Shown here one piece after another: positions 24,885 through 33,835 of a stretch of 46,914 nucleotides of DNA (position 1 is the first letter of the stretch; each line of letters opens with the position of its first letter). The position numbers and the translations under genes were made by a program. Below the pieces are notes generated by a model. It saw only the letters and a list, made by a program, of their open reading frames with translations, was not told where the DNA came from and searched no databases. The DNA lies in contig JAFRSR010000414.1 of assembly GCA_017427485.1 (NCBI GenBank), positions 1 through 46,914 of the forward strand, in the 5' to 3' direction. This stretch comes from Kiritimatiellia bacterium. GTDB taxonomy: Bacteria > Verrucomicrobiota > Kiritimatiellia > RFP12 > UBA1067.

Positions 24885-24893
24885 ATTATACCA
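24885..24893 (-). promoter_or_regulatory. Extended -10 promoter for the GH-A/ACP/giant GH set
   Basis: Minus-strand TGGTATAAT has its -10 at 24885-24890, within GGCGGGAAGATGTGGTATAA. The leader is ~36 nt. The spacer resembles the cassette promoters at 40561 and 46653. The -35 position overlaps the end of the flavoprotein gene and is not consensus. Confidence 0.6.
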
Positions 24894-24905
24894 CATCTTC
24901 CCGCC

Positions 24906-27900
24906 TCACTTGCTGAGGACACGGCGGGCGTGGTTGGCGTAGGCGCGGCGCGGATCGGCCGCATAGGCCTCGAGCGTGCGGCGGCCGAGGCCGTCCGGCG
25001 TGTCGCCGAGGTTGAAGATCGCCCGCGCGAGGCACAGCTCCTTCAGGACGCGCGTCCGCTCGCGGTCGCCTTCCCGGTTCGAGTAGTTGCGGATCGGCGG
25101 AATCGCCGCGCCCGGACGGAGCGCGTGCCCGCCCACGCCCGGCAGCTTCAGCAGCCGCGCCAGCGCCGGAACGCCGGCCGAATCGCCGATTCCCTCGTAG
25201 GCGAGCGCGAGCGCGCGAAAATGGGAGTAGTGCATGTCGGCCGTCAGCTCCGCCGCCTTCGCGTCAAGCGCGGCGCGCGCGGCCAGCGAATGCGCGCGGC
25301 CAAGGGCGATCGCGTAGCTGTCCGTCCAGCTCACGCTCCGCATGAACTGGCTCATGCCGCGATAGTTCCAGCCCTTGTCCCACGTTGCCGACTTGAACTT
25401 CGCGAGCAGCGTCTCCTCGCCCGTACGGTCGCCCATCATGCCCAGCACGTGCGCGTACACGAGTTTCGCGTCTGGGTTCTCAACCGTCCGCCAGGCCTCC
25501 TTCAGACGCGGAATCGCCCGCGCCGGATCGCTCATGAGCACGGCAAGCCCGTCGTAGTCGTTCGGGAGCGTGCGGACGGCGCGGTCGAAATCGGCGTCTT
25601 TCGGCGGGAAGTTGTCGACCATCTCCAGCGTCTCGAACGGGATGATGCCCTTCTCCGCGAGGTGGTGCTGGAGCGCCTTCACGCGGATCGCGCGCACCGG
25701 CACGCCCGCAGCCACCGCCATCGCCGAGGCGACGCCTGCCGCGTACCCTTGGTTCTGCACGTCCGGCTCCATGCGCAGGATCGGCATCGCGTCGCGGTGC
25801 GCGCTCATGCCGAGTCCCGTCACGAGAAGCCCGTCGAGCTTCTTCGGCAGGAGCGCACGGTACGGCAGGTTCACGTACATCGCGCCATGCGGCGGATCCT
25901 CGATGAAGAACTGCGGCGAGCGCGTCTGGCCATGCGTGTCGAAGTTCGAGTAGGTGCGGCAGATCGTGTCGGGATAGGTGCGCTCCAGCATCACGTCAGA
26001 CGGCGTGACGTAGAATGCGCCCAGAATCCGACGCCGTTCGCGCGAACCGGGAATCTGCGCCTGGTCCCATGTATCGTCCGGCATGCTGAGACGCGACCGG
26101 AGGCCGAAGAACCACAGGTCCTCGGCGTCCGTGTCGTCCAGGAAGCCGATGTCCGAGTTGCGTCCGCCGCCCGTCTTCGACTGCGGCGCCTGCCCCACGC
26201 CCTGCACGCTCAGCTCGTCGCCCGTGATGAACTCCGTCTCGCAGCCTGCCGACGCGGCGAGGTCGGCGTTGCCCGTCGCGTCGATGGCCGTCTTGCACAC
26301 CACGCGCCCGCACGTGCCGTCCGGCAGCACCGCGATGACGGCCGTCACGCGCCCGTCCTTCGTCTCGACGCCGGCGGCGAACGAGCCGAACCACACGTCG
26401 CCGCCCGCCTCGCGAAGCGCCTTGCGGAACCATTCGCCCTTGGCCGTGTACCACACCTTGCCAGTGGCGTCGCGCCCGGCGTCGACCTCTTTCGTGAATC
26501 CCACGCGGTTGCCGAAGTAGTAATGCGTGATGCCCCCTTCCGTCGTCTGCCCGCCGAGACGGTCGAGGAACTCGAGCACGAGCGTCTTCGCGCCCTGCCG
26601 CGCGGCGGCGATGCCCGCCGGCGCGCCGCCCGTGCCGCCACCCGCAACGACCACGTCGTAGGTCGCCAGCACGGGAAGCGGTTGGGAGGGACGCGCGCCT
26701 GCGCGTCCGCCCCTCCGCTTCGCCTCTGCAGCCGCCTTGCGTCCCACCTCGTACGCCGACGTGCCAGACTCGGCGCACGGTCCGACGGCAAACACGCCCT
26801 CGGGCAACGCGGTGAACGTATCCGGCATCGTACACGCGATCCGGTCCGCCGCATCGGCCTGGTCGGGCGTCCACGTGCGGTCGCGCGCAATCTGCTCGGC
26901 CGCGAGGAACGACTGTGCGGAGCCGTCGGCAAACGGCAGCATCAATTCGTGCATGTGCATTTTCCCCTTACGGTCGATTGTCGTGAACGTGCAGGGCCTG
27001 TCCCCAAACGGAAACGCGCGGCGCGCGGCGCCCGCCCGTTCGGCGAGGCGTCCGCGCATCGTCGCGTCGATCAGCACCTTCGCACGGACGGACTGGAACC
27101 CGTTGCGCGACGCCACCACGACGCCCGCGAACTGTCCCTCCGCGTCACGCAGGATGTCCGTCGCGGGGAAGCCCGTCCGAAACGGCACGTCCGCCGCCAG
27201 CAGGCACTTGTCGAGCGCGCGCTTGAAGAGGAACGGCGCGGCCGCCCCGCGCAGTTCTTTGCCAACCGGCGCGAAGACGCGCAGAACGCCCGGTTCCTGG
27301 CGCGGGTAGTCCTTTTCCTGAAACTGCGTGGCGCGCACGTAGCGGCAGGAGTCGTCCGCACGCCGCTCAAATGGCGAGGCGCTCGGACGGTGGCCGTAGG
27401 CGTTGTCGGCGCGCGTGAGGTCGGCAAAGGGCCGCCAGGCCGTTCCGTCGTCCGACAGCTCGATCACGACGCGTTCCGTGGCGTAGAGGTCGGGCGCGTT
27501 CTGTCGGAACGAGGCATCCTGGCGCACGTGGACGGGCACGCTCGCGCACACCCCGGAGATCGGCTGCACGGAACCGAGATCGACCGTCAGCACGATGCGC
27601 GCGGCATCGGCGGCGTTCGTGGCGAGAACGGACTTCAGCGCAGTCGGCGCCCCGTAGCGCGGGTTGAAGATCTCGCGGATAACGGGGTCGGACGGGTCGT
27701 CGGACGGCAGCAGCTTCAGCTGGAACGTCCCGGCGCGGTCCTCGCCCAGGTAGGCGCGCGGCGCGACGAGGAACACGGACGCGCCGGCCTCCTTCGCCGC
27801 GATGGCCGCGCGCACGCCGTCGAGCGTGCCGCCCACCACCACCACGTCCGCCTCGCCCAGCACGGACGGCACGGAACTCTTGGCGGCCGTTTCCGCAAAC

Positions 27901-27950
27901 GCCAACAACGCCATAAAAACCGTACCGGCTGTGCAGACGATCCTTTTCAC
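24906..27950 (-). CDS. Exported double-module FAD-dependent oxidoreductase
   Basis: The 1014-residue protein has a signal peptide (about 1-20) and two flavoprotein modules of the FAD_oxidored (PF12831) type. The first begins ADVVVVGGTLDGVRAA (~34-49), where the usual GxGxxG has decayed to GGTLDG; an F5/8-type-C-like insert (~85-230) interrupts it. The second begins YDVVVAGGGTGGAPAG (~429-444) with an intact dinucleotide motif, followed by RLGGQTTEGG. The C-terminal ~200 residues look helical and HEAT-like. It probably oxidises a sugar or polyol outside the cytoplasm, with module 2 catalytic and module 1 structural. Start: GTG 27950, two bases after the sialidase stop, so it belongs to that operon. 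Confidence 0.75.
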   Translation of the reverse strand: MKRIVCTAGTVFMALLAFAETAAKSSVPSVLGEADVVVVGGTLDGVRAAIAAKEAGASVFLVAPRAYLGEDRAGTFQLKLLPSDDPSDPVIREIFNPRYGAPTALKSVLATNAADAARIVLTVDLGSVQPISGVCASVPVHVRQDASFRQNAPDLYATERVVIELSDDGTAWRPFADLTRADNAYGHRPSASPFERRADDSCRYVRATQFQEKDYPRQEPGVLRVFAPVGKELRGAAAPFLFKRALDKCLLAADVPFRTGFPATDILRDAEGQFAGVVVASRNGFQSVRAKVLIDATMRGRLAERAGAARRAFPFGDRPCTFTTIDRKGKMHMHELMLPFADGSAQSFLAAEQIARDRTWTPDQADAADRIACTMPDTFTALPEGVFAVGPCAESGTSAYEVGRKAAAEAKRRGGRAGARPSQPLPVLATYDVVVAGGGTGGAPAGIAAARQGAKTLVLEFLDRLGGQTTEGGITHYYFGNRVGFTKEVDAGRDATGKVWYTAKGEWFRKALREAGGDVWFGSFAAGVETKDGRVTAVIAVLPDGTCGRVVCKTAIDATGNADLAASAGCETEFITGDELSVQGVGQAPQSKTGGGRNSDIGFLDDTDAEDLWFFGLRSRLSMPDDTWDQAQIPGSRERRRILGAFYVTPSDVMLERTYPDTICRTYSNFDTHGQTRSPQFFIEDPPHGAMYVNLPYRALLPKKLDGLLVTGLGMSAHRDAMPILRMEPDVQNQGYAAGVASAMAVAAGVPVRAIRVKALQHHLAEKGIIPFETLEMVDNFPPKDADFDRAVRTLPNDYDGLAVLMSDPARAIPRLKEAWRTVENPDAKLVYAHVLGMMGDRTGEETLLAKFKSATWDKGWNYRGMSQFMRSVSWTDSYAIALGRAHSLAARAALDAKAAELTADMHYSHFRALALAYEGIGDSAGVPALARLLKLPGVGGHALRPGAAIPPIRNYSNREGDRERTRVLKELCLARAIFNLGDTPDGLGRRTLEAYAADPRRAYANHARRVLSK

Positions 27951-27952
27951 GG

Positions 27953-29209
27953 TTATTTCCCCTTTACGTACTTCTTCTGGTTGTGCTTCGTGCCCATCGC
28001 CTTCATGACGACGATGCCTTGGCGCGACTTCGGCGACTGGAACTTCTTCGCGAGGATGTCCTCCTCGGTGAACTTGTGGAGGATGATCTCGGCCTCGCGC
28101 CCGCGCTCGAAGTCGTGCGTCACGTAGATGAGGCCGTCAGGCCCCTGCTCCACGTCGGGATACGTGACCGACTTGCGCTCGTCCAGCACGAGCCCCCCTT
28201 CCCACGTCTTGCCCTCGTCGCGCGAGAGGTAGGCGATCTGCCCGATGCGCTTGTTCTCGTTGTACGAATCGGGCGGCGAAAGGTGCTTCACGAAGATCCA
28301 GTTGCCCGAGGCGAGTGCGCGCACCTGGCAGCGGGCGCAAGGCTGGTCCATGCCGTCGGGCTTCGTCACCGGACCCCATGTGCGGCCCTCGTCACGTGAC
28401 TCCGTCACGCGCAAGCCGGGACGCGACCGCATGTACATCCGAAGCGTGCCGTCCTTCAGTTCGAGGATGTGGTTCTCCGGCCAGTTGCTGTCGGGAACCA
28501 TCGCGGTTCCGCGCCGCTCCCACGTGGCGCCGCCGTCGGTCGAGGCGAGTGCGAGCGCCCCCGCGTCCGTCTCGCTCGTGCCGAACAGGCCCTTCCACGG
28601 CCCCCACGCGCGGGGTAGTTCCACGGGCAGGAGCCACGTGCCGTTCCGCAGGACGACGGGCTTGTTGAGCGCCGCGCCGTCGCAGATGCGGCGGATGGGC
28701 GACCAGACGGGTTGCGCGGCGTCCGGGTTCGCGCAGACCGACTCCCACACGCCCATGCGTCCGTCGTTGTGCCACATGGACTGGCTCACGAAGAGGTGCA
28801 GCTTCCCGGCGGGATCCGTCCAGAGGTTCGCGATGATGTTGCTGCGCGGGAACGGGATGCGCTGCGGGTCGTGCCCGTCCACCACGAGCGCGGGCTTGCC
28901 CCACGTCGCGCCGTCGTCGTCGGAGAAGGCGCAGACGGTGTAGGCGTCCGGCGAGTCGCCGCCGCCGATCCAGCTCGCCCAGAGGCGTCCCTTTGGCGTA
29001 AGCGCCGCGCCATTGTTCATCGCCCACCGCTCGTTCGCGGCGCCGTACTCGGGCCCCGGCGACGTAATCAGCTTCGGCGGCACGAGCGCAAGGTCCGCCA
29101 CCGTCTCCAGCACGCGGCGCTCAAGCCCGCGCACGCGCGCCTCGGTCCATTCCTCCGCACCGACGGCCACGCCCGCCAGCAGGCAGGCGACGATAATCGA
29201 TCCCCTCAT
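27953..29209 (-). CDS. Secreted sialidase-like BNR/Asp-box protein
   Basis: This is a 418-residue exported protein (signal about 1-18) with a six-bladed sialidase-type propeller. Four Asp boxes are visible: SDDDGATW (96-103), STDGGATW (223-230), SRDEGRTW (271-278) and SRDEGKTW (329-336). A QRIPFPRSN segment (~116-124) may contribute a substrate-binding Arg. The family (BNR_2, GH33-like) cleaves terminal sialic acids, but many members have other or unknown substrates. The neighbouring sialate O-acetylesterase supports a sialic acid role. AAAGGAG precedes ATG 29209. The gene follows the esterase by 54 bp and is followed by the flavoprotein after 2 bp. Confidence 0.8.
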   Translation of the reverse strand: MRGSIIVACLLAGVAVGAEEWTEARVRGLERRVLETVADLALVPPKLITSPGPEYGAANERWAMNNGAALTPKGRLWASWIGGGDSPDAYTVCAFSDDDGATWGKPALVVDGHDPQRIPFPRSNIIANLWTDPAGKLHLFVSQSMWHNDGRMGVWESVCANPDAAQPVWSPIRRICDGAALNKPVVLRNGTWLLPVELPRAWGPWKGLFGTSETDAGALALASTDGGATWERRGTAMVPDSNWPENHILELKDGTLRMYMRSRPGLRVTESRDEGRTWGPVTKPDGMDQPCARCQVRALASGNWIFVKHLSPPDSYNENKRIGQIAYLSRDEGKTWEGGLVLDERKSVTYPDVEQGPDGLIYVTHDFERGREAEIILHKFTEEDILAKKFQSPKSRQGIVVMKAMGTKHNQKKYVKGK

Positions 29210-29263
29210 CTTTCGCTCCTTTCATTCAACGGGCATGCCGCCTTGATTGTTCTGGCTCCTGCG

Positions 29264-31327
29264 TCACTTCACGAGGACGGTCAGGCGGCGCGCCTTGAAT
29301 TCGCCCGCGTTTGACATGAACGTCCAGTCGGTATTGTCGTTGCCCTTGTTGACGCCGATGCCGATGTCTGCCGGGCCGACGAAGCGGTTGTAGGCGAAAA
29401 TCGTCGCGCCGGTCGTGGCGTCGTGAACCTGCAGGCAGCCATAGCCGTCCTTGTGAGGAGCGCTGGGTGTATCGTTGCAGTCGTATATCTTGTCGGATCC
29501 CGCCGCGCCGGCAAGGGCCTTATGCGTCCCGTAGTTGCTCGTGAAGAACTCAATGATGCCTTCACCGCGCGCCCCCTCTTCGACGCCCCTGCGGTTAGAG
29601 CGGACGACGAGGTTGCCGACCTTCTGCTGGAAGAACGCTCCGCTCGCGCACGGAACACCGAGCTTCACGGCGTCGCCGGTGAAGGCGTCCATCGCCGCGA
29701 CGGCCCACTCGACCGCGCCGTCCATGCGCTCGAGCTCGAGCGCATATGCGACGCGCGAGAACGAACCCGCCTTCGCCGTCTCGTCAAAGGAATAGCCGGC
29801 AAAGCGACCAGTCGGGATGTCAACGGCGAGGACCTGGCGGAACCCCGCGAGTTCCGGAACCTTCAGCGCATCGCCGATCTTGGCGTTGACGTCGGTGAGG
29901 TCGTCCTCGGGACGGCGCGCGTCGATCTCGAACGGACCGAGGGGCAGCCCCGAATCGAACGAATACAGCGAGCCGATCCACGGCTTGGAGGCAAGGTAGC
30001 GGAGGCGGCGCGGCTCCGTGACGCCGGGCGCGGAGACGATCAGCTCCGTTCCTGTGAGCGTTCCGTTGGCGCCCTTGTTCTCGATTTTCGCGGGGACGAA
30101 CTTGCCGTCCTTGCCGGCGATCTCGAAGCCCTGCGCGACGGAACGGTCGGCGTTGTAGGCGTACCAGGAGTTTGCGTTGCTGAAGGACATCACGAACTTG
30201 CCGCCCTCGATCTTCCAGGACTTGAGCTCCGGGGAATCGTCGATGATGTCCGTGAAGCCGTAGTCGCGCTTCAGCGCATGAAGGACGAGGCGCCGGGCGA
30301 CCGTCTCCTTGTCGTTGGGGTGGATGTCCCACGAGTTGCCGATGTCGCACGTCGTGACCATCGCGGCGTTCTTCTCCTCCTCGGCGAACAGCCTTTGGCC
30401 TTGCTGGACCTCGAACCAGCTGTGGGAGTACGGCGCGAGCTGCACGAAGTAGAGCTTGAGGTCGGGGTTCTTGAACTCCTTCGCCCAGCCGTCGTAGAGG
30501 TTGTGCATCTTCGCGCTGTACCTGCGTCCGTCGCCGGAGTTGCTGCACCCCTGGTACCAGATGAAGCCCTTGATCGCGTAGGGCGCGAACGCGGCGACCA
30601 TGCCGTTCCAGAGGAACGTGACCGTCTGGTGGTTCGTCTTCTCGGGGATTTTGGGAGGCTCGGCGAACCCCGACGGCGGCGTCCACGGCTCGATGCGCGT
30701 GCCGCCCCAGCTCGAATCGATGATGCCCACCGGCACGCCGAGCGCGTCATGCAGCTCGAGCGCGTAGTAGAACGCCATCGCGGAGAGGTTGCTCTTGAAG
30801 GTCTCCTTGAAGGATTCCGGAGAATAGTCGCGCCAGACCGCCTTCCAGTCCAGCCTCGGCGTGGGGGATGGCGTCCGCGCGTTCTTCACGTAGCGGATGA
30901 ACGGACGCCGCGCCGCCGCGGTCATCACGGCGCCCTGTCCGTCGCGGTAGCGCGGGCTGGGTCCCCAGATGGGGCATTCCGTGTTGGACTGTCCGCTCGC
31001 GAACCACACTTCGCCCACGAGGACGTTCCTGATCGTCTCGGTATTGGACGCGCCGGCGACCGTGAGTACGCGGTTCTCCTTTGACGCGTCCATCGCGTCG
31101 AGCGACACGCTCCATTTGCCATCCGCGCCCACCTGGGCGGTCTTGGTCTGCCCGGCGAACGCGACGGTCACCTTCTCGCCCGGATCGGCGACGCCCCACA
31201 CGGGCACCGCGCGCCCGCGCTGGAGAACCATGTTGTCGGCGAACGGCGTAGCCGTCTTCACGAACCCATACGCCGCGAACGCCGTCGCCAGCACCGCCGG
31301 CGCGACAACCATCTTCGATACTTTCAT
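29264..31327 (-). CDS. Sialate O-acetylesterase-like SGNH esterase
   Basis: This 687-residue exported enzyme (signal about 1-21) removes acetyl groups from sialic acids or other sugars in its family. The opening FADNMVLQRG..VPVWG is typical of family members, as is the catalytic FASGQSN (Ser114). A DIHPNDK block supplies the catalytic Asp/His pair. After ~500 residues there is an extra C-terminal beta-rich domain of ~180 residues that the basic esterase lacks. ATG 31327 opens the signal peptide and has AAGGA nine bases upstream; an in-frame ATG at 31399 lies upstream of the promoter and is excluded. It is the first gene of the operon esterase, sialidase, flavoprotein. Confidence 0.85.
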   Translation of the reverse strand: MKVSKMVVAPAVLATAFAAYGFVKTATPFADNMVLQRGRAVPVWGVADPGEKVTVAFAGQTKTAQVGADGKWSVSLDAMDASKENRVLTVAGASNTETIRNVLVGEVWFASGQSNTECPIWGPSPRYRDGQGAVMTAAARRPFIRYVKNARTPSPTPRLDWKAVWRDYSPESFKETFKSNLSAMAFYYALELHDALGVPVGIIDSSWGGTRIEPWTPPSGFAEPPKIPEKTNHQTVTFLWNGMVAAFAPYAIKGFIWYQGCSNSGDGRRYSAKMHNLYDGWAKEFKNPDLKLYFVQLAPYSHSWFEVQQGQRLFAEEEKNAAMVTTCDIGNSWDIHPNDKETVARRLVLHALKRDYGFTDIIDDSPELKSWKIEGGKFVMSFSNANSWYAYNADRSVAQGFEIAGKDGKFVPAKIENKGANGTLTGTELIVSAPGVTEPRRLRYLASKPWIGSLYSFDSGLPLGPFEIDARRPEDDLTDVNAKIGDALKVPELAGFRQVLAVDIPTGRFAGYSFDETAKAGSFSRVAYALELERMDGAVEWAVAAMDAFTGDAVKLGVPCASGAFFQQKVGNLVVRSNRRGVEEGARGEGIIEFFTSNYGTHKALAGAAGSDKIYDCNDTPSAPHKDGYGCLQVHDATTGATIFAYNRFVGPADIGIGVNKGNDNTDWTFMSNAGEFKARRLTVLVK

Positions 31328-31344
31328 CTCTACATGTCCTTTCC

Positions 31345-31376
31345 CCGGCCTTTGGCCGGTTGCGGAAAGTATACCA
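31345..31376 (-). promoter_or_regulatory. Promoter and 5'-leader hairpin of the sialic acid operon
   Basis: Minus-strand TGGTATACT has its -10 at 31368-31373. The first transcribed bases lie near 31361, directly before a perfect hairpin CCGGCC-AAA-GGCCGG (31345-31359). The hairpin sits at the 5' end and leaves the ribosome binding site free, so it more likely stabilises the mRNA than blocks translation. Confidence 0.6.
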
Positions 31377-31399
31377 TAAATGCCGCCCATCTGGGGCAT

Positions 31400-31414
31400 C
31401 GGGCATCTTGCCCG
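31400..31414 (-). terminator. Possible hairpin terminator after the helicase gene
   Basis: CGGGCA-TCT-TGCCCG forms a perfect 6-bp stem with a 3-nt loop between the helicase end (31446) and the next promoter (31368). There is no T-run, so it is not a classical intrinsic terminator. Confidence 0.3.
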
Positions 31415-31445
31415 TTGCGGTAGTGCGCGCCCTTCCAGCCGGCGG

Positions 31446-33833
31446 TCAGGGACGCGGGCGGACGCGGCGGGTGGCGACGGCCGTGAGGGGATCCTCCGGC
31501 CAGTAGTGCTTGGGATAGCGGCCGCGCAGGTCCTTGCGCACGAGCGCGTAGGACGTGCGCCAGAAGGACGCGAGGTCTTTCGTGATCTGCACGGGACGCT
31601 GCGCGGGCGAGAGCAGCTTCATCACGATCGGCACGGTGCCGTTCGCCACCTTGGGCGTCTCCTGGAGTCCGAAGCACTCCTGCAGACGCACCTGCACGAA
31701 CGGCTCCGCCTCCTCGTAGTGGATCGTCATGTTCGACCCACTCGGCACCTCCATCTTCACGGGTGCGGCCTGGTCAAGCACGCGGCGGCTCAAGCCCGCC
31801 TCCGCAAGCACGGCGTCAAGCACGACCGCGAGGTCGAGACGTTCCAGATGCGCCCAACGGCTCATGCCGTCCACGAACGGCGCGAACCAGTCCTCGAGAT
31901 GTTGCGCCAGCGCCGCGTCCGAGACGTCCGGCCACGGCGCGCCCAGCACGCGGTTGAGGAAGGAGATGCGTGCCTGGAGCTGGCGCGTGCCGGGCGTCCA
32001 CGGCAGCTGGTCCACGCCCTTCTGCCGGATGCCCTCGAAAAGCGCGCGCCGCACGGCGTCGGCGTCGGGACGCGCCTGACCGCCCTCGTGCAGCACCATG
32101 CGCCCGAGCCGACGGCGATGGACGCTCTTCACGCACGCCTCGCGCCGATCCCAGAACGTGTCGTCCACCTCCTCGATCTCGTCCGCGAACAGCTCCTCGA
32201 TGGACGCCTCGTCGATCGGCGCGGCAAGGTGGATCTTCGCGTCGCCGCCGCGGTCGTCGAGGTCGCAGAGGACGAGATAGGGACTCGTCGCCAGCGCCTC
32301 GGTGCGCTCCATGAACGCCCCGCGTCCGCCCGTCAGCTGGAATGTGCCGTTGCCGCGGTTGCGGGCGATGCGGTCCGGGAACGCGAACGCGAGCGCCTCA
32401 CCCGCCTCGCGCCGGCAGGCGCGCACGCCCGCGCGGGCACCCATCGCGTCCCACCGGCGGGCGAGTTCCTTCATGCGGGACGTCGGACGCACGTCGCGGA
32501 TGTCGGTGATATGGTGCGGGGCACCCTCCTCGATGATGGCCGCGAGGAGCGTGTCGCCCGTGTGCAGGATCATGTTCGCGAGACGCGGATGCGCGGCGAA
32601 GCGCGACATGCGCCGGCCGTGGTCCGTGATGCGCCCCGACTTGTCGAGCGCGCCGAGGAGTTCGAGGAGCGCCTTCGCGTTCTCCCAGCTCGCGGCCGGC
32701 GGCGGCGTGAGCCACGGCAGGCCGTCCCGCGCCGTGGTGCCCCACTCCGCGCAGGCGAGCACAGTCGACGCGAGGTCGGCCTCCACGATCTCCGGTTTCA
32801 TCGCGGGGACGAGCGTGCGGTCCTGCGCCTCGGTCCAGAGCCGCAGACAGAGTCCGGGCGCGGTGCGTCCCGCGCGTCCGCGCCGCTGGTCTGCGCGGTC
32901 GCGCGTAAGGCGCAGCGTCTCCAGACGGCTCATGCCCGAGCTCGGCGAGAACCGGCTCACGCGCATGAGCCCCGAGTCGATGACTGTCGTCACGCCCTCG
33001 ATCGTCAGCGATGTCTCGGCGATGGACGTGGCGAGCACCACCTTGCGCCGGCCGTCGGCGAGCGGCAGCAGTACGCGGTCCTGCTCCTCCTTCGGCATCG
33101 CCCCGTAAAGCGGCATCACGACCGACCCGGAAAGGTCGCGCAGTTCCTCCGCGCAGCGTCGGATCTCCCCCTCGCCGGGCAGAAAGCACAATACGTCCCC
33201 CGCCGATTCCGGCGCCATGCGTTTCACCGCACCCGCCATTTGCGCGGAAATGGGCACCATGCTCTCCATCAGCAGGTAGCGCGTCTCCACCGGATACATC
33301 CGAGCCTCGGCAGTGTGCACGTCGGCGTCGCCGAGGTGGGCGGCGATCTCCTCCGTGGAAAGCGTGGCGGACATCACCAGGAGCCGTAGGTCGGGACGCA
33401 GCGCGCGGCGCACGTCCACGGCCATCGCGTACCCAAGGTCGCACGCAAGCGAACGCTCGTGGAATTCGTCGAACACCACGAGTCCCACGTCGGAGAGTTC
33501 CGGATCGTGCAGAAGACGCTGCGTGAGCAATCCCTCGGTAACGATCTCCAGCCGCGTGCGGGAACCAATGCAGCGCTCCAACCGAACCTGAAAGCCAACG
33601 GTCTCGCCCACGCGTTCGCCCATTCGGCGGGCGATGTACGCCGCGCAGCTGCGGGCGGCGAGACGCCGCGGCTCCAACATGAGGATCTTCTTCCCGCGCA
33701 GAAAGGCGCAGTCCAGCAGCGCGGGCGGCACGCAGGTGGTCTTGCCGCTGCCGGGCGGCGCGCGCAGCACGACGTCTCGGTTCGCCTCAAGCGACGCGCG
33801 GATGCGCGGAATGATTGACTCAACGGGAAACAC
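31446..33833 (-). CDS. hrpB: ATP-dependent helicase HrpB
   Basis: This 795-residue DEAH-type helicase of the HrpB family uses ATP to unwind or remodel nucleic acid; its cellular role is poorly known. Motif I is RAPPGSGKTT, motif II is DEFHE (HrpB typically has this form), motif III is MSATL and motif VI is QRRGRAGR. The length fits the family (~800). The C-terminal ~130 residues carry the HrpB-specific end, closing with YPKHYWPEDP. I place the start at GTG 33833 because GGGAGGG lies nine bases upstream; GTG 33854 would add seven residues. The start is two bases past the upstream stop, with the ribosome binding site inside that gene. Confidence 0.9.
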   Translation of the reverse strand: MFPVESIIPRIRASLEANRDVVLRAPPGSGKTTCVPPALLDCAFLRGKKILMLEPRRLAARSCAAYIARRMGERVGETVGFQVRLERCIGSRTRLEIVTEGLLTQRLLHDPELSDVGLVVFDEFHERSLACDLGYAMAVDVRRALRPDLRLLVMSATLSTEEIAAHLGDADVHTAEARMYPVETRYLLMESMVPISAQMAGAVKRMAPESAGDVLCFLPGEGEIRRCAEELRDLSGSVVMPLYGAMPKEEQDRVLLPLADGRRKVVLATSIAETSLTIEGVTTVIDSGLMRVSRFSPSSGMSRLETLRLTRDRADQRRGRAGRTAPGLCLRLWTEAQDRTLVPAMKPEIVEADLASTVLACAEWGTTARDGLPWLTPPPAASWENAKALLELLGALDKSGRITDHGRRMSRFAAHPRLANMILHTGDTLLAAIIEEGAPHHITDIRDVRPTSRMKELARRWDAMGARAGVRACRREAGEALAFAFPDRIARNRGNGTFQLTGGRGAFMERTEALATSPYLVLCDLDDRGGDAKIHLAAPIDEASIEELFADEIEEVDDTFWDRREACVKSVHRRRLGRMVLHEGGQARPDADAVRRALFEGIRQKGVDQLPWTPGTRQLQARISFLNRVLGAPWPDVSDAALAQHLEDWFAPFVDGMSRWAHLERLDLAVVLDAVLAEAGLSRRVLDQAAPVKMEVPSGSNMTIHYEEAEPFVQVRLQECFGLQETPKVANGTVPIVMKLLSPAQRPVQITKDLASFWRTSYALVRKDLRGRYPKHYWPEDPLTAVATRRVRPRP

Positions 33834-33835
33834 GA

